Positions 1 through 9,123 are shown, counted from the first letter of the stretch. The stretch is 64,000 nt of DNA from Lysobacterales bacterium (GCA_021324945.1 JAJPID010000039.1:40892-104891), one strand, 5' to 3'. Notes: a model not told the origin generated them from the sequence alone. Made by a program: numbers and translations.

Positions 1-482
1 GCTCGGCTGATGGTGAACTTCGCGCCCGAGAGTCCGAGGTCGATGCCCTGGCCCACGCCCGCCAGCGCCAACGATACCGTGCCCTTGGTCAGCACCTGCG
101 CGGTGCCGGCCTTGCCGGCCGCGGCGCTGGCTTCGCCTTGCGCGTAAGAGCCGAGCACTTCGCTGATGCGATGCACGTCGGTGAAAGTGCCCGTGCCTTG
201 GTCGATCTGCCATTTGCCGGCAGTGAGGCCGCCACCGATCACCTCCAGATTCACCGGCATCGATTCGCCATTGCCGCAGGTGACGGTGCCGTGGCCTTGC
301 GCTTTCTTGACGATGGCCGACCAGCCTTTCATCGAAAACGAGAGCTTGCATTCCAGATCGGCCGGCGATGCCGCGATGGCAGGGCGGTTGACGGCGAGCG
401 ATCCGGCGCACAGCAGCGCCGCACCTGCGATGGCTGCGAGCGGACGCAACTTGAGGTGCGCGATGACGTTTCCTTTCATCAT
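1..482 (-). CDS. Secreted protein of unknown function, partial (C-terminus beyond window)
   Basis: This reading frame runs off the left edge, so it is missing from the ORF track. About 160 N-terminal residues are visible. It starts at tandem ATG codons (482 or 479) behind a GGAGA ribosome-binding site six bases upstream. The first ~35 residues form a signal peptide (a basic stretch, then an Ala/Leu-rich core), so export is likely. The mature part has a Cys pair (LECKLS and VTCGNG) and a Gly/Ala-rich end (VSLALAGVGQGIDLGLSG), which suggests a beta-rich periplasmic or outer-membrane-associated protein. I do not recognise a named family. Confidence 0.7.
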   Translation of the reverse strand, partial: MMKGNVIAHLKLRPLAAIAGAALLCAGSLAVNRPAIAASPADLECKLSFSMKGWSAIVKKAQGHGTVTCGNGESMPVNLEVIGGGLTAGKWQIDQGTGTFTDVHRISEVLGSYAQGEASAAAGKAGTAQVLTKGTVSLALAGVGQGIDLGLSGAKFTISR

Positions 483-665
483 GGGGTGTCTCCTGTGGTT
501 GAAAAAAGCGATGCGTGTTGCGCGCCTAGTTTGCCATCGAAAGCTGAACGCCGCGCTATGGCGGCATGTTCTTTCCGACTCGCCGCTGAACTGCCGCTCG
601 CATGGATTTGACAGCTCGCGCCGGGCATTGCAAGGTCGAAGTGGGCATTTGGAGGAGCCAACGAC

Positions 666-1010
666 ATGCGTACTGCCATGATTTCCGGCGCCGCGCTGCT
701 GCTCGCCGCAATGGCGTCTTTCAACACCGCGCCCGCGGCCGCGCGCGTTGTCTGCCGCGACGTACAGGTGGTGCATCAGGTCCCGCACAAGGACAAGCAC
801 CGCATCGCTGGCACCGCGATCGGCGCGGTGGCGGGCGGTCTGCTCGGCCACCAAATCGGTGGCGGCAAGGGCAAGACGCTGGCGACTGCCGGCGGCGCCG
901 TGGCCGGCGGCGTGATCGGCAATCAGATCCAGAAACAACATCAGGAAAGCCAGACTTACACGACCACCGAGCGCCGCTGCGACGAAGTGCCGGACGACGG
1001 TGGCGGCTGA
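666..1010 (+). CDS. Glycine-zipper 2TM domain envelope protein
   Basis: A 114-residue protein with an N-terminal signal peptide (about residues 1-26) and two glycine-zipper hydrophobic segments (about 47-64 and 74-88: AIGAVAGGLLG and GGAVAGGVIG). This pattern is typical of Rickettsia 17-kDa-antigen/SlyB-like outer-membrane proteins. The start has a strong GGAGGAG ribosome-binding site. Cys30 lies just after the signal region but without a clear lipobox, so lipidation is uncertain. Members of the family are linked to envelope integrity, but the precise role is unknown. It is convergent with the TPR regulator, with four bases between the stops. Confidence 0.85.
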   Translation: MRTAMISGAALLLAAMASFNTAPAAARVVCRDVQVVHQVPHKDKHRIAGTAIGAVAGGLLGHQIGGGKGKTLATAGGAVAGGVIGNQIQKQHQESQTYTTTERRCDEVPDDGGG

Positions 1011-1014
1011 GCGT

Positions 1015-3153
1015 TCAACGCACCGGCAAGCTCATCTCCCGCAGCAGTTGCAGGAAACGCGGATCGCCGCGCCAGTCGGCGAAACGCGCGGCCACCACTG
1101 GCAGCATCAGATGGTCGTGATCGTGGACCGCGCGTTCTAGATTGGCGAACGCGCGGTCCTTTTCGCCGAACTCCCATTCCAGCAGCGCCAGCGACACGCC
1201 TGACACGTATTGCCGTTGCGCGCGCGCTTCCAGTTCATCGAGTTGCGCGCGCGCGCCGGCGCGATCGCCGGTCGCATCCAACGCCAAGCCGAGCACCGCC
1301 AGATAACTCGCCGGATGCGGTGTGGATGTCAACGCCAAAGCGTTGCGCATCTCGGCTAGCGCCTCCGCATTGCGGTTTTTCGTCATCAGGCCTTCAGCCA
1401 GAAAAAGATGCGCCAAGGCGAAGCGCGGCTCCAGCGCGATCGCAGCGCGGCATTGCGCCAGTGCGCCGTCGACATCGCCGACATAGATCAGCGCACGGCC
1501 CAGGTCCGCATTGACGATCGGCGAGAGGGGATCGAGATCCCGCGCGCGGCGCATCTCCCTCAACGCTCCGCGCATGTCGCCGCGAAACCACAGGTACATC
1601 GCGTACCACTGTCGCGCGGTGGCATCGCTGGGATCGAGTTGCAGGGCGCGCAGGAATTCGCGCTCGGCTTCGCCCCATTGCCAGTGCATCTCGTACAGCA
1701 AACCGAGCACGGCGTGCGCGCGCGATTGCTGCGGATCGAGCTGTACCGCCTTGCGCGCGGCGACCAATGCGTCATCGTAATGAGTGTCCGGCGGCGCATC
1801 GTTGTTGTAATCGCGCAGGATCGCGTAAGCCATGGCCACGCCGCTCCAGGCCTGTGCGTCATCCGGGTCGGCCTGGATGGCGCGACGGAAGTAGGTGATC
1901 GCCTGGTCGATGTCCTCGGGCGTGCGGCGGTTGAGATACTGCAAGCCCACCAGATAGAAGTCGTATGCCGCCGGATCGGGCGCGGCGCGCGGGCGCAGCG
2001 CTTCCAGTCCCGCGGTGTTGAGCCGGGGCTGTAACTGCTCAATGACCCGTTTGGAGATTTCGTCCTCGACGATGAGCAGATCGCGCGCGGCGGGATCGAA
2101 TTCGGACGCCCACAATTCATAGCCGTTGTCGGCGCTGACCAGCGCGACGCGCACGCGCACGCGATCGGCGGAACGCTGCACACTGCCTTCCAGCACGTTG
2201 GCCACGCCCAGCGCACGCGCAGCCTCGCGCACGTCCACCGCCTTGTTGCGGAACACGAATGCGGAAGTGCGCGCGGCCACGCGCAAGTTCGGGAAACGGC
2301 CGAGCCGGTTGATCAGCTCTTCGGTCAAGCCATCGGCCAGATATTGCTGCGACGGATCGGCATCCATGTTGAGGAACGGCAGCACCGCGAGCGTGATTTC
2401 GCGGTTCGCGGGCAATGGCTTTGGCGTTGAAGATGTCGTTGCGCGACCCGCGTCTGCTGGCGTATGCGCATCTCGCCACCACAACCGGCCGGAGATCGCA
2501 ACGGCGATCAAGAGCAGTGCGCTGGCGGCGATTCGCCAGCGCGCCGGTTTGCGCGGCGCGACCGCCGATTCTGGAACGAAAGTCACCGGCGCTGACACAT
2601 CCGCCGCCGACCGAACTTCGCTCCGCGATTGCGATACCGTCGTCGCCGGGCCTCGATCCATCGCCGGCGCGGATTCTTGCGCCGGCACGATCTGCCGTGG
2701 CGGCATTTTTTCCGCGCTCTCGGTGCGTGCCAGCGCGCACTCGGCCTCCCACAAGTGCGCGGTCAACAACTGCGTCGCATCGGCGAGGCGACGGCGATAA
2801 GTGCTCCAGGAAAGGTGCAGGTTTTCCGCTGCGGCTTGCTGGCTGCGCACCGGCGTCAGCCAGGTGAGTTCCAGCACTCGCTGCAGGGGCGCCAGTTTGG
2901 GCGCGTCGCCGATGCGCTCGACTTGCGCGCGCAATACGTCCTTCAGCGCCTGCACCGGCGTCAATGGTGTCGGCGCCGAATGCAACGTTGCCGCGACCAG
3001 GCGCGAGTGCAGCAGCGGATTGTCCCGCAGCAGATCGGTGCGCAGGTACTGCCGCAACGCCGCGCGCACGGCTTGCGCGAATTCTTCTTCCGTCTGCGGC
3101 GCACGCGCGGCCGCGCGCTGCCCACCCGCTTCCGGCGTGTCTGCCTGTGCCAT
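1015..3153 (-). CDS. Membrane-anchored regulator with FlgO-like and TPR domains
   Basis: The track ORF (914 aa) is too long. The ATG at 3153 follows a GGGGAAGAG site and gives 712 aa (MAQADTPEAGG). Residues ~20-140 are helical and include a helix-turn-helix-like stretch (ENLHLSWSTYRRRLADA). One transmembrane helix follows at about 205-226. A FlgO/TolB-N-like module comes next (TLAVLPFLNMDAD...QQYLADGLTEELINRL), then at least five tetratricopeptide repeats to the C-terminus. The layout resembles one-component regulators of the CadC/adenylate-cyclase-TPR type, in which a cytoplasmic DNA-binding part is joined to a periplasmic TPR sensor. The ligand and target genes are unknown. The TPR and FlgO parts are clear; the DNA-binding role is inferred. 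Confidence 0.8.
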   Translation of the reverse strand: MAQADTPEAGGQRAAARAPQTEEEFAQAVRAALRQYLRTDLLRDNPLLHSRLVAATLHSAPTPLTPVQALKDVLRAQVERIGDAPKLAPLQRVLELTWLTPVRSQQAAAENLHLSWSTYRRRLADATQLLTAHLWEAECALARTESAEKMPPRQIVPAQESAPAMDRGPATTVSQSRSEVRSAADVSAPVTFVPESAVAPRKPARWRIAASALLLIAVAISGRLWWRDAHTPADAGRATTSSTPKPLPANREITLAVLPFLNMDADPSQQYLADGLTEELINRLGRFPNLRVAARTSAFVFRNKAVDVREAARALGVANVLEGSVQRSADRVRVRVALVSADNGYELWASEFDPAARDLLIVEDEISKRVIEQLQPRLNTAGLEALRPRAAPDPAAYDFYLVGLQYLNRRTPEDIDQAITYFRRAIQADPDDAQAWSGVAMAYAILRDYNNDAPPDTHYDDALVAARKAVQLDPQQSRAHAVLGLLYEMHWQWGEAEREFLRALQLDPSDATARQWYAMYLWFRGDMRGALREMRRARDLDPLSPIVNADLGRALIYVGDVDGALAQCRAAIALEPRFALAHLFLAEGLMTKNRNAEALAEMRNALALTSTPHPASYLAVLGLALDATGDRAGARAQLDELEARAQRQYVSGVSLALLEWEFGEKDRAFANLERAVHDHDHLMLPVVAARFADWRGDPRFLQLLREMSLPVR

Positions 3154-3333
3154 GCCGTTACCGCTCTTCCCCTGCCGGCCGTAAGAAATTCTAGCAGCCC
3201 GGAAAAATGCTTCCCTCATTCGTCGCCGTTGCCACACGCGCAGTGAACCGGAATTGAGCATCACTTGGCATAGAAAGCGGACAGCAGCGGGCGCTGAAAT
3301 GCGCATCGTCGTCAGTGCATCCCGGAGAAGCCG

Positions 3334-3762
3334 ATGAAACGAGCCTTGCCGCTGCTGCTCGCCCTCGCCGCGCTGCCCACGCTGGCAGGCGATCGCACCG
3401 CCAGCCCCGGGTTGTGGGAAAGCTCGGTGCAGATGCAGATGGCGGGCATGCCGTACCCCATGCCGCCGCATACCTCGCGCCGCTGCATCACGCAGGAGAT
3501 GATCGACCGCAACGAAGACATCCCGCGGGCACAGACGAGGACGGGGGAGGAATGCCAGATCGGCGATGTGCATCGCGCCGGCAACACCGCGAGCTGGACG
3601 CTGCGTTGCAGCGGCAGCCACCCGATGCAGGGCTCCGGCATGGTCACCTACGACTCGGCCACCGCCTATCACGCGCAATTGCGCATGACGATGCAAATGG
3701 ACGGCCGCCAGATGCAGATGACGCAGTCGATCGAGTCGCACCGCGTCGGCGACTGTCATTGA
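3334..3762 (+). CDS. DUF3617-type secreted protein
   Basis: A 142-residue exported protein with a signal peptide of about 19 residues (ALPLLLALAALPTLAG). The mature part has the DUF3617 pattern: an early PGLWE motif, several spaced cysteines (RRCIT, EECQI, LRCSG, GDCH) likely to form disulfides, and a Met/Gln-rich C-terminal half (QMDGRQMQMTQ). Such proteins are periplasmic and of unknown role, and are common in Xanthomonadales. The next gene begins 21 bases downstream on the same strand, so the two may be cotranscribed. The upstream TPR regulator is divergent. Confidence 0.8.
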   Translation: MKRALPLLLALAALPTLAGDRTASPGLWESSVQMQMAGMPYPMPPHTSRRCITQEMIDRNEDIPRAQTRTGEECQIGDVHRAGNTASWTLRCSGSHPMQGSGMVTYDSATAYHAQLRMTMQMDGRQMQMTQSIESHRVGDCH

Positions 3763-3783
3763 TCACACCGGAGGGCTTTTCGC

Positions 3784-4278
3784 ATGATCCGTTTCAGACA
3801 TGTCGCGCTCTGCCTGATCGCCTGTGCCCTGGCATCGGTTTCGCTGCACGCGCCGGCTGCCGCGCGCGACGCCACTGATCCCGACATGCAGCGGATAGCG
3901 AACTTCCGCCTGACCGAACCTGTGGTGGACAAGTACATTCAGGTGCAGACCGCGCTGATGCAGGCGGTCAAGGCGCATCCGGAATTGCAGCAGCAGGCGA
4001 TGGCGCAGGGCAATGCGAAATCCCTGGACGAGGCCATCGCGCGTGTCGAGCGCCAGCCGGTCATTCACGCTATCCTCGCAAGGAACGGAATGAGCGCCTC
4101 GGATTACGTGCTATGCACTTTCGCGTTGCTGCAGGGCGGCATCTATGCGGCTAGTGTGAAGCTTAAGGGCGACAAGGCCTGGACACAGATTCCGCCCGGC
4201 ATTCCCACCGAAAACACCCGATACGTGTTGGCGCACAAGCCGCAGATGGACAAGCTGCGCGCAGCCGGCGGGGGATGA
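3784..4278 (+). CDS. Exported protein of unknown function
   Basis: A 164-residue protein with an N-terminal signal peptide (about residues 1-27, ending in the APAAA region). The mature part is mainly helical and rich in Ala, Gln and Val, with a conserved-looking middle section (NGMSASDYVLCTFALLQGG). I recognise no family and no catalytic motif. The gene lies 21 bases after the DUF3617 gene, and a strong intrinsic terminator follows about 50 bases after its stop. The two therefore probably form a small operon of exported proteins. The start is supported by GGAGGGC a few bases upstream of the ATG. Confidence 0.7.
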   Translation: MIRFRHVALCLIACALASVSLHAPAAARDATDPDMQRIANFRLTEPVVDKYIQVQTALMQAVKAHPELQQQAMAQGNAKSLDEAIARVERQPVIHAILARNGMSASDYVLCTFALLQGGIYAASVKLKGDKAWTQIPPGIPTENTRYVLAHKPQMDKLRAAGGG

Positions 4279-4329
4279 GGCGGCGACAACGGCAACTGAT
4301 TCCCGTCGAGCCGGGAAGCAGGGGGAGCC

Positions 4330-4361
4330 GCGCGGCCGTCGCAAGGCGGCCGCGCTTTTTT
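4330..4361 (+). terminator. Rho-independent terminator
   Basis: A perfect 9-bp stem (GCGCGGCCG / CGGCCGCGC) with an 8-base loop is followed by six T residues. It sits just downstream of the two exported-protein genes on the plus strand and ends about 15 bases before the ATP-grasp gene, so it likely insulates that gene. Confidence 0.9.
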
Positions 4362-4375
4362 GGCCGGGGACTGCG

Positions 4376-5227
4376 ATGAGGATTCTGTTCTCGAAACGTC
4401 AGGATTGGGAGCCGGTGCTGCGGGAGGCGTTGCGCCCGTCGCCGCACATTCCGGTGTTCGCCGATTTCGCAGACGCGACGCTCGAGGCTTGCGACGTCCT
4501 GGTGCCGCTGACGATCGCCGATCTGGAATTTCTGGATGCGGCGCGGCGACGGGTATCGTGCAATCCGCTGCCGATCCCCAGCCTCGCCAGTGTGCGGCTT
4601 TGCAACGACAAGCTGCTGTTCGCCGAAACCCTGCTTGATCACGGCTTCGGCGATTTCATCCCGGCGATCGGCGAACAGCTTGCCTTTCCACGCGTGCTGA
4701 AAAAACGTGTGGACGAAGCCGGCGCGCACTCGCATGTCGTCGCCGGCGTGGCAGAGGAGCAGGCGCTGCTCGCCGGCGCGCGCGATGCAGACTATTTTCG
4801 CCAGCGACTGGTGCGCGGCGAATGCGAATACACCACGCATCTGTTGATCGCCGAAGGCCGCGTGCTTTACGCGCTGCACATCGAAACGGCGTTCGGGGAC
4901 GAGGTTTGCATCAAGGGCCGCGATGCCTGTTCGGGGTCACGCGCGGTGCCCGCACCGTGCAACGTAGGCATCTTCGCATCGATGCTCGCATGCATCGGCT
5001 TTGAGGGTTTGTGCTGCGTCAACTACAAACTCGAAGACGGACGGCCGCAGGTGTTCGAAATCAATCCACGCTGCGGCTGGAGCTTGTGCGCGCACTTCGC
5101 CGAACTGATCCCGCTGCTGGAGCGGCGTTCACTGGGAAACCTGCGTTATTTCATCGGACGCGCGCTGCACGAACTGTCCGATGCCTCGCGCTCGGATGCG
5201 GCGGCTTTCCATCCACTGTCGCTGTAA
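4376..5227 (+). CDS. Orphan ATP-grasp fold protein
   Basis: A 283-residue protein with the marks of an ATP-grasp carboxylate-amine ligase. After an N-terminal ~60-residue preATP-grasp part (DVLVPLTIADLEFLDAARRR) there is a segment with an ATP-contacting lysine (RLCNDKLLFAETL, about 74-86). The C-terminal metal/ATP site follows (VNYKLEDGRPQVFEINPRCGWS, about 215-236), in which Glu228, Asn230 and Arg232 match the usual E-x-N-x-R pattern. No partner gene for a peptide or natural-product pathway is nearby, so the substrate is unknown. It lies directly after a terminator and is convergent with the next gene. The Cys-rich end (FEGLCCVNY, RCGWSLC) is unusual. Confidence 0.75.
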   Translation: MRILFSKRQDWEPVLREALRPSPHIPVFADFADATLEACDVLVPLTIADLEFLDAARRRVSCNPLPIPSLASVRLCNDKLLFAETLLDHGFGDFIPAIGEQLAFPRVLKKRVDEAGAHSHVVAGVAEEQALLAGARDADYFRQRLVRGECEYTTHLLIAEGRVLYALHIETAFGDEVCIKGRDACSGSRAVPAPCNVGIFASMLACIGFEGLCCVNYKLEDGRPQVFEINPRCGWSLCAHFAELIPLLERRSLGNLRYFIGRALHELSDASRSDAAAFHPLSL

Positions 5228-5233
5228 TCGCCT

Positions 5234-6034
5234 TCACTTCGAAAGCTTGTCGATCAGCTTCACCACGATCGTGCCGCCGGGCAGCACCAGCCCCGCGAAA
5301 TCCGCGCCGAGGTCGAACAGCGCGTCGCGCGAACCGAGCTTGCGCACCGCGTTACCGAGCATGTTGCCTTCCTTGTTGACGCGGCCGGAAAGCCCGTCGA
5401 TCTCGATCACGCCCTGCTTGTCCTTCCAAGTAAACTGAAACGCGTACACTGGGCGATAGATCAGATTCAGCGCCTGAATGTCGATCTCGTCGGAGACGAT
5501 TTCATCGGCTTCGATCGGCGTGGTGAGGCGCGCCTTCACCTGCTGCACCACCGAAGCCGCGGTGACGGTGGGCGCGATGAAGTGCGGATCGCCGATGTCG
5601 GTGAACTCGCGCGAGGTGTAATTGCCCGCGAAGTCGGCCAGCATCTTCTCCGGCGATTGCCGATGCAGACCATCGAAATATTCCGACAGCGCCATCACGC
5701 GCTCGCAATCCTCCAGCGCGGACAGGCTCAATTCGCGCGACGGGCCGATCTTCAGTTGCTGGCCGAGCAGCTCCACAGAAATCGCGTGCGCATGCTCGAT
5801 GCGCACCTTGTAGGCGACTTTGCGCTTGTATAGCGTGCGGCGCGTGGCTTTCGCCAGCCAGAACGGTTCGTAGCGTTTTTCGGTGGCCGCGAGCGCGATG
5901 TCAGCCTCTTTCGGCCTATCCCACAATTTCAACTTCGCCAGCATGCCGAACGCCGCGGTCTTCTCATGTTCGGCTTGCGCTCGCGCGGACGTCTCGTTGT
6001 AGACGTCGTCGAAAACCAGGATCTTCTCTTCCAT
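5234..6034 (-). CDS. Conserved hypothetical cytoplasmic protein
   Basis: The ATG at 6034 (MEEKILVFDDVYNE) has a GAGGGGA ribosome-binding site, giving 266 aa; the track ORF is extended upstream. There is no signal peptide. The sequence is charged and mixed alpha/beta, with many Lys/Arg near residues 45-75. One hydrophobic stretch at the C-terminus (FAGLVLPGGTIVVKLID) could associate with membranes. I do not recognise the family. The gene is convergent with the ATP-grasp gene, six bases apart, and lies downstream of a lipoprotein gene on the same strand. No function can be assigned from sequence. Confidence 0.65.
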   Translation of the reverse strand: MEEKILVFDDVYNETSARAQAEHEKTAAFGMLAKLKLWDRPKEADIALAATEKRYEPFWLAKATRRTLYKRKVAYKVRIEHAHAISVELLGQQLKIGPSRELSLSALEDCERVMALSEYFDGLHRQSPEKMLADFAGNYTSREFTDIGDPHFIAPTVTAASVVQQVKARLTTPIEADEIVSDEIDIQALNLIYRPVYAFQFTWKDKQGVIEIDGLSGRVNKEGNMLGNAVRKLGSRDALFDLGADFAGLVLPGGTIVVKLIDKLSK

Positions 6035-6153
6035 GGCGAGTCCCCTCAGGAAAGCTCTGAACAAATCCATCCGGGATTTGTCAGAGCACGACGCGATGGG
6101 CGGATGCGCCGCGCAGCATGCGCGCAAGCGCGCGCCGGTTCAATGCCGCGCGG

Positions 6154-6861
6154 TCATTTCTTCAATTCCGGAAACTTTGCCGGATCGTAACCGCCAACCT
6201 CGAAGACCAGCGTCTCCCTGCCCTGATCCTTCGTCGTTACGTCCATCTCGACGGTTTTCGCATTGCTCATCGCCCTGATGAAGCGCGCATCGTCCTTGAT
6301 GAAGAGCGCGGGTTCGCCGGTCTTCGGCAGATACGCTTTCCAGGTTTCCGGCTTGCCGTTGAAACGCATCGGCACGCTGCATTGATCCTTGCAGACGAAT
6401 CCGTGCCCGCTGCCGAACAGATAGACGCTCTGCCCCCATTTCGAATGCCGGCGCAGGATCAGCCGCACCGTGGCATCGCCCGTGGGCTTGCTGCTGCTGA
6501 TGCTGGCGGAGATCTGTTTGCCTCCGGATTGCACGCCGGTCTGATAACTCCACAGCGCCGTCAATCGATCATGCTCGGCTTGTGCCTTGGCTTGGCGCTC
6601 GATGCCGGGCAGCGTCTTGCGCACTTCCGCCGCGGCAGGCGTGTCGCCGAAGTCGTTGACGACCTCCTCGCCGATCGGCGCGGCCAGATCGTCGCGATGG
6701 CTGCCCAGCATCTGCTGATACAGCGCGAGTTTCTGGGCCGCTTCCTGTGCGTGCGCGTTCTGCTGGTCGGCAGCCGGATTCTGCGCGGAAGAACTGCCAT
6801 CTTGCGAACATGCTGCCAATGCCAGGCACGCAACGGCAAACAGGGTCGATCGCATTTTCAT
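6154..6861 (-). CDS. Predicted lipoprotein of unknown function
   Basis: A 235-residue protein with a type II signal peptide: a basic start (MKMR), a hydrophobic core and the lipobox L-A-A-C with Cys18 as the lipidation site. An Ala/Gln/Ser-rich linker follows, then a helical region (~30-105) and a beta-rich C-terminal half (TVRLILRRHSKWGQSVYLFGSG...FVCKDQCSVPMRF). The C-x3-C pair may form a disulfide. It should be anchored in the outer or inner membrane facing the periplasm. No named family is recognised. Confidence 0.75.
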   Translation of the reverse strand: MKMRSTLFAVACLALAACSQDGSSSAQNPAADQQNAHAQEAAQKLALYQQMLGSHRDDLAAPIGEEVVNDFGDTPAAAEVRKTLPGIERQAKAQAEHDRLTALWSYQTGVQSGGKQISASISSSKPTGDATVRLILRRHSKWGQSVYLFGSGHGFVCKDQCSVPMRFNGKPETWKAYLPKTGEPALFIKDDARFIRAMSNAKTVEMDVTTKDQGRETLVFEVGGYDPAKFPELKK

Positions 6862-6969
6862 GTGACCAGTTTACGCGTCGTACTTGATCGCTGCATCCGG
6901 AGTATCTCCGGGTGCTCCTGCTGGCCAAAGGTCAGCCGGACATCCCTGTCCGCACTTTCGGAGAATTCG

Positions 6970-8046
6970 TCAGGCCGCGCCACAGTCCGCGCACTGTCGC
7001 GCGCGTGTGGCGTGCACCGGCATGAGGCGCGGGGTTCTGCGCTGCGCCTCACGCTGGCCGAAGATCATGCCGCCCAAGATCAATGCGCCGCCCAGCGCCA
7101 TGCTGAGCGTCAATGCTTCACCGAGGAACAACCAGCCCCAAGTCACGCCGAATGCCGGCACGAGGTAAACCACCATTGCCGCGCGCGTGGCGCCGATGCG
7201 GCGGATCAGATCGAAATAGATGGCATAGGCGATGCCAGTACACAGCACGCCCAGCGTGATCACGCTGCTCCAGTCGCCTGCGGAGAGCGCATGCTGTGGC
7301 CACGCCAGCCATGCGAACGGCGCGAGCAGCACGGCGCCGCTGGCCAATGTCGCCGCCGCCAGCGCCGCAGATGGCAGATCGGATAAATAACGCTTCAGCA
7401 GATTCGCGGAGATGCCGTACATCAGCGCGGCCAGCGTGCCGGCGCCGACAGCGGCGCCAATGTTTGCGCCAGCTACATGGCCGCTGGCGAGCACGATCAC
7501 GCCGACCAGCCCGGCCAGCAGCGCGGTGGCGCGACGCCTGCCGATGCGCTCGCCGAACAATGCGAATGCGGCCAGTGCAGCGAACGGCACCGCCATACTG
7601 TTGGAGATCGCGCCGATACCGGCCGGCGCGCGTTCGGCGCCCCAAGCGAACAGCAGGAATGGCAGCGTGGTGTTGATCGCACCGATGCCGATGATCGGCA
7701 GCCAGCGCGAGCGCGTGAACCGTGCGCGTGCGCGCAGCAGGAACGGCAGCAGGATCAGCGCGCCCAGCGCCAGGCGCACTTCCACCAGCGGCAAAGGGCC
7801 GAAATCCTTCGCCGCCACGCGCTGGAACAGGAACGAGCCGCCCCAGATTGCCGCCAGCGTCACCAGTACCGCGGCGCTGCGCCAGTCGCGCGGCTCGCCG
7901 CTGGCCTTCACGCGGCGACCACCGCGCCGACTGCGCGGAATGTGTCCGGCGTTAGCGCGTTCCAGCAGGCGTGCGGTTTCCGGGCTCATGACGTGGCCAT
8001 GCAGGAACATCATCCCGCCGGCGATTCTTGCAAATTCGTTCAACAT
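6970..8046 (-). CDS. EamA/DMT-family transporter with N-terminal extension
   Basis: The core (from about residue 50) is a ten-helix drug/metabolite transporter with two EamA repeats (LAAIWGGSFLFQRVAA...; LMYGISANLLKRYLSD...), probably an inner-membrane exporter of amino acids or other small metabolites. The ATG at 8046 has a good GGGAG site eight bases upstream and adds a soluble 45-residue segment (NEFARIAGGMMFLHGHVMSPETARLLERA) rarely seen in this family. A GTG at 7911 would give a normal 313-aa transporter but has a poor ribosome-binding site. The gene is divergent from a LysR regulator across 108 bp, a classic regulator/target pair. Substrate unknown. Confidence 0.85.
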   Translation of the reverse strand: MLNEFARIAGGMMFLHGHVMSPETARLLERANAGHIPRSRRGGRRVKASGEPRDWRSAAVLVTLAAIWGGSFLFQRVAAKDFGPLPLVEVRLALGALILLPFLLRARARFTRSRWLPIIGIGAINTTLPFLLFAWGAERAPAGIGAISNSMAVPFAALAAFALFGERIGRRRATALLAGLVGVIVLASGHVAGANIGAAVGAGTLAALMYGISANLLKRYLSDLPSAALAAATLASGAVLLAPFAWLAWPQHALSAGDWSSVITLGVLCTGIAYAIYFDLIRRIGATRAAMVVYLVPAFGVTWGWLFLGEALTLSMALGGALILGGMIFGQREAQRRTPRLMPVHATRARQCADCGAA

Positions 8047-8154
8047 GACTGCCGCTCCCGTGTTGTGTATCCCATGCGACAGGCCACACAATATGCACGC
8101 TTCGGGCGCGGCGGTAGCGACTAATTTTCCAACCTGACTTGAGGAATTTCGAAT

Positions 8155-9090
8155 ATGGCGCGAGCACCCCTGAACGCCTTGCAGGACTTCGTGGCGGTGG
8201 CCCGCGCGCAAAACCTGACGCGCGCGGCGCAGCGCCAGAACCTCACCGTCAGCGCGCTCAGCCATCAAATGCGCGGACTTGAAGAGCGCGTCGGTTGCAA
8301 GCTGTTCGTGCGCGGCCCGCGCGGTTTGAAACTCACCGCTGAAGGCCAGATGCTGCTTGACAACGTGGCGCCGCACATCGAGGCGATCGAGCAAGCCATG
8401 CGTCCGCTGTGCGCGCGACGCACCAATGTGCTGAATCTTTCCGCCGTGCCGTCGATGGCATCGAGCTGGCTGCTGCCGCGGCTGCCACGCTTCGTCTCGC
8501 GGCACCCGGAAATGGAGTTGAATCTGGATTCCTCAATCGAGTTGGTCGATTTCGCGGATGGCCGTTTCGATGCGGGCCTGCGCTACGGTCCCGGGCAATG
8601 GCCCGGGCTGGTTTCCGAACCACTGTTCGACGAATGGCTGACGCCGGTGGCGAGCCCGTCATTGTTGAAAGGACGCAAACCGCCGCGGCTGGATCAACTG
8701 GGCGAGTGGCCGCTGCTGTGTCCGGAAGACCCGTGGTTGGATTGGTTCACGGCTTTCGGCGGCAAACCGCCCAGGCGCTATGCGGCTTCCTTCAGCGATT
8801 CGGAAACACGCCAGCGTGCGGCGGTGGAAGGCATCGGCATCGCATTGGGACGCACGGCGATGATCCGTCCGTTGGTCGAAGCCGGTTTGCTGGTGGTGCT
8901 GTTCCCACAGGTGCTGAAGGCGCGCTACGGACACTATCTCGTCTATCCGCAACGTTCGCGCGAGCACGCAGGCTTCGTCACGTTTCGCGAGTGGCTGATG
9001 GAAGAAGCGGCCGCGTTTCGCGCGCATCCGCACACGGCCCTGCACGCGAAATCGTTTACGCGCAATCGCAAACGACGGTTGGCGGCGTGA
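8155..9090 (+). CDS. LysR-family transcriptional regulator (GcvA-like)
   Basis: A 311-residue protein with an N-terminal winged helix-turn-helix (about residues 4-63: LNALQDFVAVARAQNLTRAAQRQNLTVSALSHQM) and a periplasmic-binding-like effector domain (~90-290). The opening resembles the GcvA/AmpR branch. The ATG follows a TTGAGGAA site. It is transcribed divergently from the EamA transporter, so it most likely controls that gene and itself from the 108-bp intergenic region. The effector is unknown. The C-terminal tail is unusually basic (KSFTRNRKRRLAA). Confidence 0.9.
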   Translation: MARAPLNALQDFVAVARAQNLTRAAQRQNLTVSALSHQMRGLEERVGCKLFVRGPRGLKLTAEGQMLLDNVAPHIEAIEQAMRPLCARRTNVLNLSAVPSMASSWLLPRLPRFVSRHPEMELNLDSSIELVDFADGRFDAGLRYGPGQWPGLVSEPLFDEWLTPVASPSLLKGRKPPRLDQLGEWPLLCPEDPWLDWFTAFGGKPPRRYAASFSDSETRQRAAVEGIGIALGRTAMIRPLVEAGLLVVLFPQVLKARYGHYLVYPQRSREHAGFVTFREWLMEEAAAFRAHPHTALHAKSFTRNRKRRLAA

Positions 9091-9123
9091 ATCACGCCGC
9101 GGTACGCACCGCGCGTTACCACA

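Noticed and set aside
6897-6911. CCGGAG-TAT-CTCCGG hairpin as a terminator
   Set aside because: The stem is short and no T-run follows on either strand.
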